A DNA stretch of 25,437 nucleotides, from positions 90,945,547 to 90,970,983 of the forward strand of contig CM044500.1 in assembly GCA_024364805.1 (NCBI GenBank), written 5' to 3'. Below, piece after piece: positions 1 through 9,193 of this stretch (its first letter is position 1; every line of letters begins with the position of its first letter). The notes beneath the pieces were generated by a model, which did not search any database, was not told the origin of the DNA, and was given only the letters and a program-made list of their open reading frames with translations. Source of the stretch: Euprymna scolopes. Taxonomy: Eukaryota > Mollusca > Cephalopoda > Sepiida > Sepiolidae. The translations under genes and the position numbers were made by a program.

Positions 1-226
1 CGTTAAAAGGAATAGACACACAAATATTTACTCATTTTCAAAATGTTTGTCTTTTATTAGTAACACCTTGCATACAGCCCTCGGTGTTGGCATAACATGT
101 TGGTATATAACAGTTTATCAGTTAAAATTAGCACAACTTGGGCTTCATCAGCACATAGAAACAACAATTTTTCAAAAGTTTCACAGCCCACAAATAGGAC
201 CTTTCTTGTTAACATGTCAGGTATTC

Positions 227-229
<3 letters not shown>

Positions 230-259
<30 letters not shown>
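230..259. repeat. (TA)n microsatellite
   Basis: An uninterrupted TA run of about 30 bases. It sits directly outside the left arm of the long inverted repeat that starts near 258. Confidence 0.95.
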
Positions 260-264
<5 letters not shown>

Positions 265-445
265 GTTTGCAAAACTTTTGTACGATATTGTAAAACTATT
301 TGTATGAAAGAATGGAGATATTGTACTGTGAATATAAATAATTATTTTCATTTTATTTTTTTCAAAAATATTTGCATATGATGTTTTAGAGTTTGTTCAT
401 CGAAGTACAAACCAAACTTTGGAAAGTGAACCTTTGAAGTTTTGT
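258..445 (+). repeat. Left arm of a diverged long inverted repeat
   Basis: This stretch matches the reverse complement of about 1830-2070. Both arms read in the same order: ACGTTTGCAAAA, then TTGTWCGATATTGYAAAACT, then an AATAATTATTTT block, then ATATTTGCATATGATGTTTTA and a TTYGTTCATCGAAR-like block. The match is imperfect and gapped. Between the arms lies a relic of a DDE transposase, so the arms may be long terminal inverted repeats of a DNA transposon. Alternatively they are two inverted copies of another repeat into which the transposon inserted. A reading frame here would give KIFAYDVL and HRST/HRNT in both arms, but nucleotide homology alone can explain that. Confidence 0.65.
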
Positions 446-461
446 AATTTAGTTAGGGAAG

Positions 462-496
<35 letters not shown>

Positions 497-498
497 CA

Positions 499-535
499 TA
501 CTAACAGGGCTACCCAACATTGCCTGGGGCTATAA
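499..535 (-). mobile_element. Helitron 3' terminus (fragment)
   Basis: Read on the minus strand, this ends with a short GC hairpin followed by TAGCCCTG and TTAG, then host T. It aligns with the CTAG-ending termini at 15932 and 21248. A hairpin a few bases inside CTRR followed by T is the Helitron 3' signature. Only the terminus is recognisable; the rest of the copy (toward higher coordinates) is lost or too diverged to trace past the poly-A run at 584-612. It lies against a TA tract (473-497), as the other copies do. Confidence 0.55.
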
Positions 536-583
536 AAAAGAAACTAAGTAGAAGTCGTGAAATAATGTTAAGTTATATTTATT

Positions 584-612
584 TGCAAAAAAAAAAAAAA
601 AAAAAAAAAAAA
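584..612. repeat. Poly-A tract
   Basis: An A homopolymer of about 27 bases. It could be a retroposon tail, but no clear element precedes it. Confidence 0.9.
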
Positions 613-689
613 GGCACATTAAAAAGAGATTATATTAATCATTTGGTTAATATTCAATATCTTCGCAATCCAGGCAAAGATCAATGTAT

Positions 690-1425
690 CCCTCAGAGTG
701 TCTGTAAAACCCACTCAAATCTTCTCCAGTTATAGTGTGAATACCTTCAATCATTGCTTATATCAACCCGTTCTTTTATGGTGGCATGGTGTATACATGC
801 ATTATCCATGGTTACTATGGCCTGGTCAGGTAACGTAAGTGCAAGTCAACCAGAAACCACCTGAATGTTTCACCATTTATACTACCAATATACACCTCGT
901 AGTACAACACCCTTTCCCTGGAAAAGGCTTGCAATCAGTTTAGGTTTCTTCCTGGTGATGTAGGCACTGTTGTCACCAGGTTTATTCCTAGTAGTGCTTT
1001 ACCCCTTTGTCTTATCAAATGCAGGTTGAACCCTGATTCGTCTAAGTATATTAATTGCGTTTCTGGTCATGTGCGGGTTATGTCCTAACGCCCGGGTGTT
1101 TTCAAACCTCAGTCTCATTTGTCTGCTCAGTTCTTTTCTGTCGATACGATCTGTTTTCTTTTTTTACCAATAGCATTTGCTTGTTTATGTAACTGGAGAT
1201 TGTACTTGCATAGATATTCTTCTCAAACCGGGCGAGTAAATGGCTCCTTATCTCTGTTAATATTATTGTATTGTCCTCTTCCACTAAACATACTATTTCC
1301 CTTCCTATTCTATCCATGATCACAATTCTTCTACCAGGCCTCTGCATTGTCTTGAGTTGAGCCTGTTGCTTGCTGGTCGTTATATACTATTGCTTTCAGT
1401 GTCGAAAGTAAGTTATGTTGCTTTG
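690..1425 (-). pseudogene. Relic Tc1/mariner (IS630)-type DDE transposase
   Basis: The minus strand keeps two recognisable pieces of a transposase. The N-terminal piece (frame at 1347-1102) starts near RPGRRIVIMDRI and runs through LVEEDNTIILTEIRSHLL and STISSYI. This is the helix-turn-helix pattern of these enzymes, in which a 'glycine-arginine-arginine, then E.I..L' helix pair binds the terminal repeats. About 290 bases further, at 815-760, another frame reads IVTMDNACIHH followed by ATIKERVDI. This is the block around the second catalytic aspartate (usually MDNARIHH or similar). Between them GSINGETFRWFL is also legible. Stops and frame changes separate the pieces, so the gene is dead. The third catalytic residue was not found. 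It lies between the inverted repeat arms at 258-445 and 1830-2075. Confidence 0.7.
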
Positions 1426-1740
1426 TAGTATGATATTTTCTTGCGTGTTATTGTCGCCTGGGCTATTGCTCATTATGGCGCTTGCAATGGTACTTTTGGT
1501 TTACCTCAAGCCTCTGCCTATCTGACCATAAGACTCTCCTGCATTACGCAATTTGAGCCATAGTTTATGCTCATGGGAGCAAACCTTGTCGTTGTCAAAT
1601 ATTGTGTGTTGGTCCTGGGTTAGGTTTCGATGCAACGGGTGAGTCTAAGGTAACACGATCGGAATCTCTAGCCACATGCTAGTTACTTTGCCTTGTGGTT
1701 GACAGTTGGATAATATCACGTACGTTGAACATTTTAAATC
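1425..1740. other. Interval of higher GC, no gene recognised
   Basis: This stretch is noticeably less AT-rich than its surroundings. It lies between the transposase relic and the right inverted-repeat arm, so it may be the element's 5' untranslated part. No open frame or motif was recognised. Confidence 0.4.
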
Positions 1741-1829
1741 AACTTCTAAAATATTTTCTTCCTATCCTAAATTTTAAGGATAAATATTGTATTGCAAATT
1801 TGGCAAAATACACAAACCAATAATATTGC

Positions 1830-2075
1830 ACGTTATATACTTTCGAAACTTCACCTGTATTTCGATGAGCAAAGAGTAAAACATCATATGCAAATATTTT
1901 TTTAATAAAATTAAAATAATTATTTGTACGAAAAAATGAAGACATTGTGTGGTGAATATAATTCACCGCACAATTTTTCGTACGCATAGTTTTGCAATAT
2001 CGTATGAAAGTTTTGCAATATCGAACAAATATTTTTGCAAACGTCTATATATAAAAACGCACACATATTGTTTGG
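1830..2075 (-). repeat. Right arm of a diverged long inverted repeat
   Basis: Inverted partner of 258-445 (shared blocks described there). This arm contains an extra perfect-armed palindrome (1926-1983) that the left arm lacks. It also holds a near-duplicated TTTTGCAATATCGWAYRAA-like stretch at about 1991-2030. An 82-codon frame runs through it on the minus strand but matches no protein family I recognise. Confidence 0.65.
1926..1983. repeat. 58-base palindrome (hairpin or cruciform)
   Basis: The outer arms are GTACGAAAAA (1926-1935) and TTTTTCGTAC (1974-1983). The inner arms are GGTGAAT and ATTCACC around ATA (1951-1967). The intervening bases pair partly (TTGTG with CACAA). It lies inside the right inverted-repeat arm and has no counterpart in the left arm. 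Confidence 0.9.
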
Positions 2076-2079
2076 AAAA

Positions 2080-2495
2080 TTGATGGCATAACTTTGAGCT
2101 TAATGTGTAAAAGAACCTCTTTATATGCGAGTTACTTTAGGTGAGGTTGTTGAGGAAGTCTAATGTGCAAAAGTGTAGTTTAAATGGAAAAATAACCTTG
2201 CTCTATAACACACGTTGTACATGTTAAATGTTTACAATAAAAAAATGTCGAACAGCATTTGTTTCAATGGTCTATAATTTGGAACACAAATGTAACACAA
2301 ACATATGTATTTAATATATGCAATACAATGTAAGCACAAAAGAAAAGAATTTATATAGGCCATCCGTAAGGAACACCATTCACAGAAACAACTTCCACAT
2401 CTAACAATACGAAAACATTCCCTACTTCTCTATTCTTATTGACAATTGTACAATGCTGACCCTAATATACTACCACCTAACAGTTGAAATCCTTG

Positions 2496-2497
<2 letters not shown>
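2080..2497. other. AT-rich interval, nothing recognised
   Basis: No open frame of interest and no repeat partner seen in the window. It ends in the TA tract at 2498. Confidence 0.5.

Positions 2498-2551
<54 letters not shown>
2498..2551. repeat. (TA)n microsatellite
   Basis: An uninterrupted TA run of about 52 bases, the longest simple TA tract in the window. Confidence 0.95.
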
Positions 2552-2552
<1 letters not shown>

Positions 2553-2689
2553 CTTATGTATATACTCATGTAATATTATAAAGTGACATAATATATTGTG
2601 TATAGATTTTTAGGATTTACTTCAACAGTGCTCAATACTTGAGTAGAGCATAATAGTAGTAGTATAAAAATATATTTATGGCAATGAAG

Positions 2690-2740
2690 CTAAACAGAGG
2701 CATCTATGCTTCATCCCTGTAGGGAATTATCAGTCTAAGT
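2690..2740 (-). ncRNA. Degenerate hammerhead ribozyme-like fold
   Basis: Read on the minus strand, the order is CTGATAA (2733-2727), a stem II hairpin TTCCC-TACA-GGGAT (2726-2713), then GAAGC (2712-2708). Stem III is GCAT with ATGC around a two-base loop (2709-2700), followed by C at 2699, the expected cleavage position. Stem I would pair TAGA before the core with TCTG after it. The hammerhead consensus is CUGANGA...GAAA...UH. The usual A-U pair at the base of stem III is replaced by G-C here, a paired substitution that supports the fold. The core differs from consensus, so activity is doubtful. A mobile-element ribozyme fossil is likely. Confidence 0.45.
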
Positions 2741-2750
2741 GCTGCGTGTG

Positions 2751-2777
2751 CGTATATATATATATACACACACACAC
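2751..2777. repeat. (TA)n(CA)n microsatellite
   Basis: A GTGTGCG(TA)n(CA)n run abutting the hammerhead-like fold on its upstream (minus-strand) side. Confidence 0.85.
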
Positions 2778-2779
2778 CA

Positions 2780-3780
2780 TAATTATTCACACTTTTAAAT
2801 TTTCCCATAATGGCTTTTTACATCTGTAAAAGTTACCAAATGTGTTGAATAAGAAATGACAACTTTTTTAGACCATTAGTTGAAGAACAGCTGTACTTTT
2901 TATTCTTCGGCCGAAAAAGCTGGATTTTCAGTGTTTTAATGAAACCACAGGTATCAATGACAAATCTAATTAATTCATTTATTTATGTAATAAAACCAAA
3001 TATATATATATAATTGGATTGAATATTCATTTATGTAATAAAACCAAATATATATATATAATTGGATTTATCTGGGTCTGCTAAATGATAACCATGAGAC
3101 CTTACAAATTCCAATATTTTTTTCCTTGTTCATGTATTTGCTGTATTTCAAGATATAATAATTCCTGTGATAATTCCCGTCCCCATTTTGATTCATGCCT
3201 TAACATTTTGCAGAAATTTCATTGAAACTTGTTAACTCTGTTATTGTTAGTCATTCAAAATCGTTGAATTATTTTTTGTGTCGATGAATGTTTTGTGGTT
3301 ATGTTACTAATTTACAATAGTTTTCAAAATATAATTTTAATTTCCAGTTGATTTGTTATTCAAAACAGTTTTAAACAATTGTGCCTTAAATTTTTTTTAA
3401 AAAAAGCTTGTACCACCTTTGCCTTAACATTGCAAAGACCGATGCTTTCATATTGGTCCTTGCCTTAAAACTTTTTTTTTTTTTTGCTGACACAACAAAT
3501 AAAGACAGAATTACCCCCTCCCACAAAAAAATACCAGTAAAATTAAGGATAAACTATTTTTTCTTTGAATGATGACTTACATTTTTTATCAAAATAAAAA
3601 TATAACTATGAAATTATTTTATCACAATTTTTTTCTGTTTGAATTAATGAGACTTTGTGCGATGAAATAAAGGGAAAGTTGTTTGTTTGCAAAATATCAT
3701 TTAAAACAATTGAATTAATAGGTTCAGTATTAAAAGAATGCAGAATTTTTTTTTAAATCCAATCCATATATAAACCTTCT
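2780..3780. other. AT-rich interval with a 48-base tandem duplication
   Basis: No gene recognised. A TTCGGCCGAA palindrome lies at about 2906-2916. The tandem duplication at 2983-3068 is listed separately. The tetramer-like phrase tgccttaa recurs around 3190, 3380, 3420 and 3461 without a regular period. Confidence 0.5.
2983..3068. repeat. Tandem duplication, 48-base period
   Basis: A 38-base segment at 2983-3020 recurs identically at 3031-3068, with a short spacer that is also partly repeated. Each copy contains a small TA run. Identity across the copied part indicates a recent event. Confidence 0.9.
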
Positions 3781-3789
3781 AACTGTATG

Positions 3790-3900
3790 TTATTTGGCAT
3801 AATGGTTAACAATGTTTGCTAATGAGTCCGGAGATCGGAGTTCATTACTCAGTCAAGTCATAGCAAAGATTCAAAAAAGCGTTCATGATCCCTCCTTGTT
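3790..3900 (+). mobile_element. tRNA-derived SINE head
   Basis: TGGCATAATGG at 3795-3805 matches the Pol III A-box consensus TRGCNNARYGG. GAGTTCATTACTC at 3838-3850 stands where a B box would lie, at tRNA-like spacing (about 43 bases), but is degenerate. The following sequence has no obvious poly-A tail. I read it as an old tRNA-derived SINE; a genuine tRNA gene is excluded because the stems do not form. Confidence 0.5.
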
Positions 3901-4360
3901 AAACACTCGGCATTATATGGTGAGGATCAAGGGTAAGTGGAATAATCCCGGAAACGGAGTAGCATACTCCTCTATATTTTGGTTTAGTAACCAATAAAAG
4001 TGGAGTTTTGGATCACCCTCGACAACACCCGATACATTTATTTTTTCTTATTTTACCTTTTTTTTTTTTTTTTTAATTTTGCTCATTGATGTTTGAGACA
4101 TGAAAATAAATTCCCCATTAAAAACTGTTTATATCATTTAAATGAATCAACGAAAATTTGTTGATTGGTCAAATAAAATATTCTATATAAATAAAACAGT
4201 AGATATATGAGGTGTGTTTATCAATGTGAAAATATTTAACCGATAAACTATTAAACCATTGGTCACATAACACTGAAATTAACAAGAAATAGTAATCATA
4301 CACCAAGGATGGTTTATAACGAGTAAAATCTTTGTTTGGATGGATAAATAATGCATACAG

Positions 4361-4415
4361 AAATATGTTGGCAAGTTGAAATGCAAAATGTTCATTTCAA
4401 CTTGACGGCATATTT
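4361..4415. repeat. 55-base hairpin
   Basis: The inner arms CAAGTTGAAATG (4372-4383) and CATTTCAACTTG (4393-4404) are perfectly complementary around a nine-base loop. A four-base internal mismatch (ttgg opposite acgg) follows, then outer arms AAATATG (4361-4367) and CATATTT (4409-4415). Weaker pairing (ATGCA with TGCAT) may extend it. The size resembles a pre-miRNA or the core of a small fold-back MITE. Confidence 0.85.
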
Positions 4416-4489
4416 CTATTACTTTTGTGCATGTCCAAATTCATTCATAGCTTGAAATGATTTAATTTTAGATCTTTCTCATGTATCTG

Positions 4490-4575
4490 TCAATAACTCA
4501 AATGGTAGGGAACATGGCTGAAGTGCTAAATATTTTGGTTTCAATTCTAGCTGATGGCAACCAAGTCATTTTTTT
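4490..4575 (+). mobile_element. tRNA-derived SINE head
   Basis: TAACTCAAATGG at 4495-4506 resembles a tRNA A box. GGTTTCAATTC at 4538-4548 resembles a B box (GGTTCRANYCC) with one inserted T. A short T run follows near 4569, where Pol III could stop. The spacing fits a tRNA-derived SINE. No full tRNA cloverleaf forms. Confidence 0.5.
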
Positions 4576-4689
4576 AATCTTTTGAATCCATATTATATAT
4601 TATGTACAGTATAATATTCAATAGAAAATTGACTGTAATAATAAATACGAAATCTGCATGAACTAAAATATATTTAAGCATAAGAAGTA

Positions 4690-5095
4690 TGGCATGGTTT
4701 GCTTGAAGCATTGTTAAAGAAAAAAGGTATTTTTGAAGGCTTACAATGCAGGAATGTACAATCGTTATGAGCAGATGAATAAATGATAAATAATTCAATA
4801 ATTTTTTTTTATATGTATATTTTTTTATTATTTATTTATCTACCGGAATTTTTTTTTCAACTTTTTACAATTTACAGCCTAGAAAGAGGATTTATTTTTC
4901 AACTGATAATGGGTTATTACCCGAAAGGACCTTTGGAAAAGTACCATCCACAGTTGAAAACAATTCAGGTAGATAAATATAAATAAAAAAAAAAAAATAA
5001 TATAAAAAAAAAATATTGAATTATTTATTTATTTATTTATTTACCTCATCATAACGACTGTAAATTTCTGCATTGTAAGCCTTCAAAAATAACTT
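4690..5095. mobile_element. Fold-back fragment related to a Penelope-like element terminus
   Basis: The arms 4729-4803 and 5011-5091 are inverted copies (TTTTGAAGGCTTACAATGC on the left, its complement on the right). A second inner pair (TTATTTATCTACC near 4836-4848 and GGTAGATAAATA near 4969-4980) extends the palindrome. The left side from about 4690 (GTTTGCTTGAAGCATTG, then TTTGAAGGCT) matches the 5' region of the PLE copy at 15008. PLEs often carry direct or inverted terminal repeats containing a hammerhead, and the centre here holds such a core (4894-4940). The likely reading is two PLE termini in inverted order, or a small non-autonomous derivative. No protein remnant was seen. Confidence 0.55.
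4892..4940 (+). ncRNA. Degenerate hammerhead ribozyme-like fold
   Basis: CTGATAA (4903-4909) is followed by a GGGT-TATT-ACCC stem-loop (4911-4922) and GAAA (4923-4926). The flanks TTTTTCAA (before) and TTGGAAAAG (after) pair over eight positions, one of them a G-U, as stem I should. Stem III is very short and imperfect (AGGACCTT). The position inside a PLE-terminus-like palindrome supports the reading, since PLEs are known to carry hammerheads. The core is not the canonical CUGAUGA, so it is probably inactive. Confidence 0.4.
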
Positions 5096-5109
5096 TTATT
5101 TAAGCATAT

Positions 5110-5248
5110 TTTACGATCATGCAAGGCTGGACGCTTCTCACTAGTATATATATATATAAGATAATATATTCCTGAGAAATGATTGCTATGTGTTTTTCAT
5201 TTTATTATTAAAAAGGGGATATATATATATAAGAAAAATAAACTTGAA

Positions 5249-5288
<40 letters not shown>

Positions 5289-5400
5289 CAAAAATATGAA
5301 TCTATTTTTTGATTTGTAATTTAAATTACTGGGATTCATTTTTTTTTTTTTTTTCTTTCCTTGGCAAATCTAATGGTGGTTGTTATTATTATTATAATCC
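5110..5400. other. AT-rich interval with long poly-T
   Basis: Contains a T homopolymer of about 38 bases (5251-5288), a second T run at 5339-5354, and short TA runs. No gene. Confidence 0.7.
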
Positions 5401-5760
5401 TCTTCCTCCTCCTCACCACCACACAGGCCATAACCAGCAATCATTCATTAGTAATAATCTGTGGTGTTCCTTGGAGTCTGAGTGACAAGAGGTCTCACTC
5501 AGATTTCCTGTGCTCTCCACCTCTCCATAATCAGTACAGGTGACTTCACGTTATCTCAGTGATTGCTGACCATTGATTTCTTGCTGGCATTGACCATCGG
5601 TATTTCTGGGGGGTTGGATAGCAAAAAGACCCCCCTCCTTTCAAGGCCCTAGTTTTCTATTCCCTTCCAGTGGAGGTCTGGTTAGTACTCTCTCTCCCTC
5701 TTCAGTCCTCTTGGACCCTTCGCAACCCTTTCATGTAACATCATCCAATGTTGATGCCAC
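5400..5760. other. CT-rich, higher-GC island of unknown origin
   Basis: The composition changes sharply from the surrounding AT-rich DNA. A 60-codon frame reaches in from 5361 with a hydrophobic run, but it is built on TTATTATTATT and TCCTCCTCC repeats and has no family match. A nine-base hairpin, TCTGAGTGA with TCACTCAGA, lies at 5477-5503. It may be an exon, an untranslated region or an old repeat; I cannot tell. Confidence 0.35.
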
Positions 5761-6575
5761 AAATTGTTTGTTCGTTTTTTTTAGTGTGTGTGGGAGGGGT
5801 AGTATTTTGTAGTTTCAGGTTTTTATTATTTATTATTAAATAATAAAACAAACTTTAATTTTACTAAAAGTTTTGTTTTAAAATTGCACATGTCTATTTG
5901 GTTATTAGAAGAACAACTTTTTTTTTTTTTATTGTGTTCGATGTAGATTTTTTTTCCAAAGTAATCTAAGTTGCTGGCACGTGTGAATGTACTCATAGAT
6001 ATCCGTGTATAAACTTAACTGGAAGTTGTCATTCGAATTTAACAAAAAAAAAAAATGTAACCAGAAGTTATCATTTTGAACATGATCTTATTTTCATTAA
6101 ATTGTGTTAATATTAACACTTATATCAACAAAACTCTTGTGTGTAAATATATAAGAAAAATAGACAAATAAAAATTATAAATGAATAATATAGAATATTA
6201 ATTTATTAGAAATTGTTTATGAAATAAGTATGGAAATTAAGTATACCCATAGTTGTGTTTGGGCGTTTGTTGATTACTATACGACATTTATATACGACAT
6301 TTCAAAATATTTTCTTTATCATTGTGTTAAATAAGCTTGAGATCTTTTGATGTGAATATAGTTTGGATAAATGGAAATAATTTTTGCATTCATTTAGATT
6401 ATGTAAAAAAAAAAATCTTATATTATTTGTGACAATTAGCAGCATTTTAGCAGAGAATCAAATTTCATGATGCTTTCCTCGCACTAATCAGTTTTGAAAA
6501 ATAATTAAAACGTAAATATAAATGATTGAATTGTCCTGTTAAATTAGCAAATCCTACGTTTGTTTTTTTGTCTTT
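5760..6575. other. AT-rich interval, nothing recognised
   Basis: Only short homopolymers and TTATTATT runs. No open frame or repeat partner seen. Confidence 0.5.
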
Positions 6576-6581
6576 TATGTA

Positions 6582-6884
6582 CAAGGGAGATAACTGTCAA
6601 CTTTTCAAATTTACTTTCATCACAAAAAAATATTTGAAGCTTGTCCGTTATGATTGGATTTTTTTTTTTTTTATGCATAAAAACACTTTTATGCATAAAA
6701 ACACTTAATTACATGTCATGTCATGTCGAAATTAGTAAAAATTATGAAAAATGGTTGAGTAGATTTGCTAGAACTATATTTTATGAAAAAAAATTTAAAA
6801 AAACATTAGCGATCTGCCATTTTCTATTTTTAATTGGTGGATTTCAATATTTTGTCACTCAGACAGCAGTTACCTCCCCTGGAT
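6582..6884. mobile_element. Possible MITE with GGGAGRTAACTG ends
   Basis: AAGGGAGATAACTG near 6583-6596 on the plus strand is mirrored by CCAGGGGAGGTAACTG on the minus strand near 6882-6867. That gives an element of about 300 bases with short inverted ends. A GGGAGATAACT phrase is, to my recollection, frequent in molluscan repeats. A third copy of the phrase (minus strand, GGGAGGTTACT) lies near 7246-7256. The interior is AT-rich and non-coding. The ends are short, so the call is tentative. Confidence 0.35.
6671..6706. repeat. Perfect 18-base tandem duplication
   Basis: The unit TTATGCATAAAAACACTT occurs twice head to tail (6671-6688 and 6689-6706). Confidence 0.95.
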
Positions 6885-6889
6885 TTTAA

Positions 6890-7625
6890 GAACTCTTCAA
6901 TATTAATAAATATTATTAAACTTTAAAGTTTGAATCTAATTTTTACTTGTAATTTTTATTGTTATTATTTATTTATTTTACTTATTTTTTTTTTTTTTTT
7001 TACTAATTTTGGCATGGCACATAAGTATGTAATGGCGTTTTTATCTAAAATGCATTTATTTGAAATTGAATTATACCGCAGTAGCAGCACCAATTTCACA
7101 ATACATATGTTAAACTAACGAATAATTTATATTTTAGCATGTACAAGTTTAGCAATCACATGTTCGACCATATCTTTTTGAGAAATAATTAACGATTAAA
7201 TTGTTTCGTTATTAAATTAACGAATCTTCTGTTAAAAATTTAGTAACCTCCCATGTTCTTTCCTTTTATTGTTTTAATAATTTCAAAACTTTTACTCGCC
7301 AAATATTTAAAATTTTATTTTATATTGTACTTTATTTTTAAGTATATTTCAGTCATTTTCATTCATAGTTTATTCCTTAAACTGTTTTAACTATTAAAGT
7401 AAATATTTTAAAAACTAGATAAGAAATCAAATCTTTGGAGTGAACAAAATTTTACATATGTTGAAAATTCTATTTACTGTAATTGCCAACGTATTACAAT
7501 ATTATTATTATTTGTAATTGACAATTTTTAAGACTCTTAGAGTTGTGTCCCTTGGATCAAGGATTTCATAATATCTATGTATGTCCTCTGCTCATTCTTT
7601 CTGTTATACACCGTACCATATATAT
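6890..7625. other. AT-rich interval, no gene
   Basis: A stretch around 7175-7220 loosely resembles 6500-6545 (ATAATTAA, GATTRAATTGT, TTAAATTA, then CRAATC), perhaps an old duplication. Nothing else was seen. Confidence 0.35.
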
Positions 7626-7629
7626 GTGT

Positions 7630-7760
7630 GTGTGTGTGTGTGTTTATAGTCATCCACAGGCTGTTTTGCTGTATCACAACTCTTCAGTAGTGCTAGAAAG
7701 ACAAGGGTTTCAAGCCAAGGTCGAAACACAATTATTATTTTTTTTATTATTCAACAGTTC
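7630..7760 (+). mobile_element. Possible tRNA-like SINE remnant
   Basis: GGGTTTCAAGCC at about 7708-7719 resembles a B box and is followed by a T-rich stretch. No convincing A box precedes it. A (TG)n run lies at 7625-7643. Confidence 0.25.
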
Positions 7761-7769
7761 TGTTAAGAT

Positions 7770-8379
7770 TTCAACATTTAACCATGAATAAGTGGAATTT
7801 TAATGTTTATATAAACACTGTCAGCCCCTAAAGAGTGCCCCAGTTGTTTATTTATGAAGATCTTTGTATTAATACCAGTATATATTCAATTTAATTAATC
7901 AATTTTTTCCCATGAATGCTTTTCCCTTTATATTTTCATCACACAAAATATGCACTAAAATATTCCTTAGTTTGTATATGTTTGTTATCAATGTGATACG
8001 TTTTGGATCTGTACAATGGCCTGATAGTTTTTTTTTTTGTTTTTTTTTTTTGTTTTTTTTCTGTAGGGGATCCCCAAGTTTTTACATAGTCATTTGAATG
8101 GTAATCAATCAAAATTTGTTAATAAAATCAATGTGTACAAATCAGTATGATGCGGCTGTTATTTTGATCGGCTTGATTCATTTATTCATATTGATTTCTC
8201 CATTTCTAATTTTACATCGGCCTGTTATTTTGACAGAGATTTCACTTGGAGTTTAAAATTAATTTTATTGGTTGGTAAATATTTTGAGTTAACATGCTCC
8301 TGTGAAAACTTGGTTTGGGAGGTGAGGGAGAAAACGAATTCAAACGAAGTGGAGAAGGAAATAGTAAAGCAATTAGAGC

Positions 8380-8414
<35 letters not shown>

Positions 8415-9190
8415 GATTGTGGAAATCCTTTCACAATTTAGCCACCACACCACATTCTCAGTTTGTCCATAAATAACGTAACGTTAAACTGCAGAGGCTC
8501 AGACTAAGACTTTATCATCACAAAAATCAATCTTCATTGACCCAAATTAAATAAAATAGTTTAATTTAATGGAGCATCGTCTTGTGTGCATATAGAAAGA
8601 TAATTTATAGAAGGCAATACAATGCAGATGTGTAACGGATAAAAACTAAAGCAAATTAACACATAACAGTGGAACGCGCTATGCAAATTCACTTTTTATT
8701 AATGCAATGTATATGTATACTTATAACATTGCATTGTGTTCTTATTTACGTTAGTGTGATATTTCGGAAATCCCTTCTTCAAATATGTTTAGATATATTT
8801 TTTTGAGAATCATGAGTTTTTTGTTTGTTTGTTTGTTGTTTTTTTTTTAATTAAATAATACTCAAGCTTCGTCTGTCATCACAAAATTGTAGTTGTCATT
8901 CAAAGAAATCTTTAACCAAAATTTAATTCAATTCAACTCAGTTTTTTTTCTAATATTGGTAAAAAAAGACCAAAAACTTAATGGGGGAGGGGGTATAATA
9001 GAAAAAATATATATTTTCATATTTTTTCTACCTTCCATCCTTATTAACATACACCCTGCCCATCCATGTCTTATCTATCACTTTGTTTGAAGATTTTAGT
9101 GGCTGGAAGGAAAAGAAAATTGAAATTTGATTACTTTGAAAAGAATTTATTTATTTTTTGTTAAGAAAATGGTATAGTGTATGTATGTAT
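7770..9190. other. AT-rich interval with poly-T tracts, no gene
   Basis: Contains T-rich runs at 8028-8062, a T homopolymer at 8383-8411 and a TTTG run near 8818-8837. The open frames here are low-complexity artefacts. Confidence 0.6.
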
Positions 9191-9193
9191 ATA

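Noticed and set aside
140-160. CTGATGA on the minus strand (153-147) followed by AGC...GCT, hammerhead-like
   Set aside because: No GAAA segment or stem III follows and stem I does not pair, so only the seven-base core is present.
5361-5543. Frame with an apparent signal peptide
   Set aside because: The hydrophobic run is encoded by TTATTATTATT and TCCTCCTCC simple repeats, and nothing recognisable follows.
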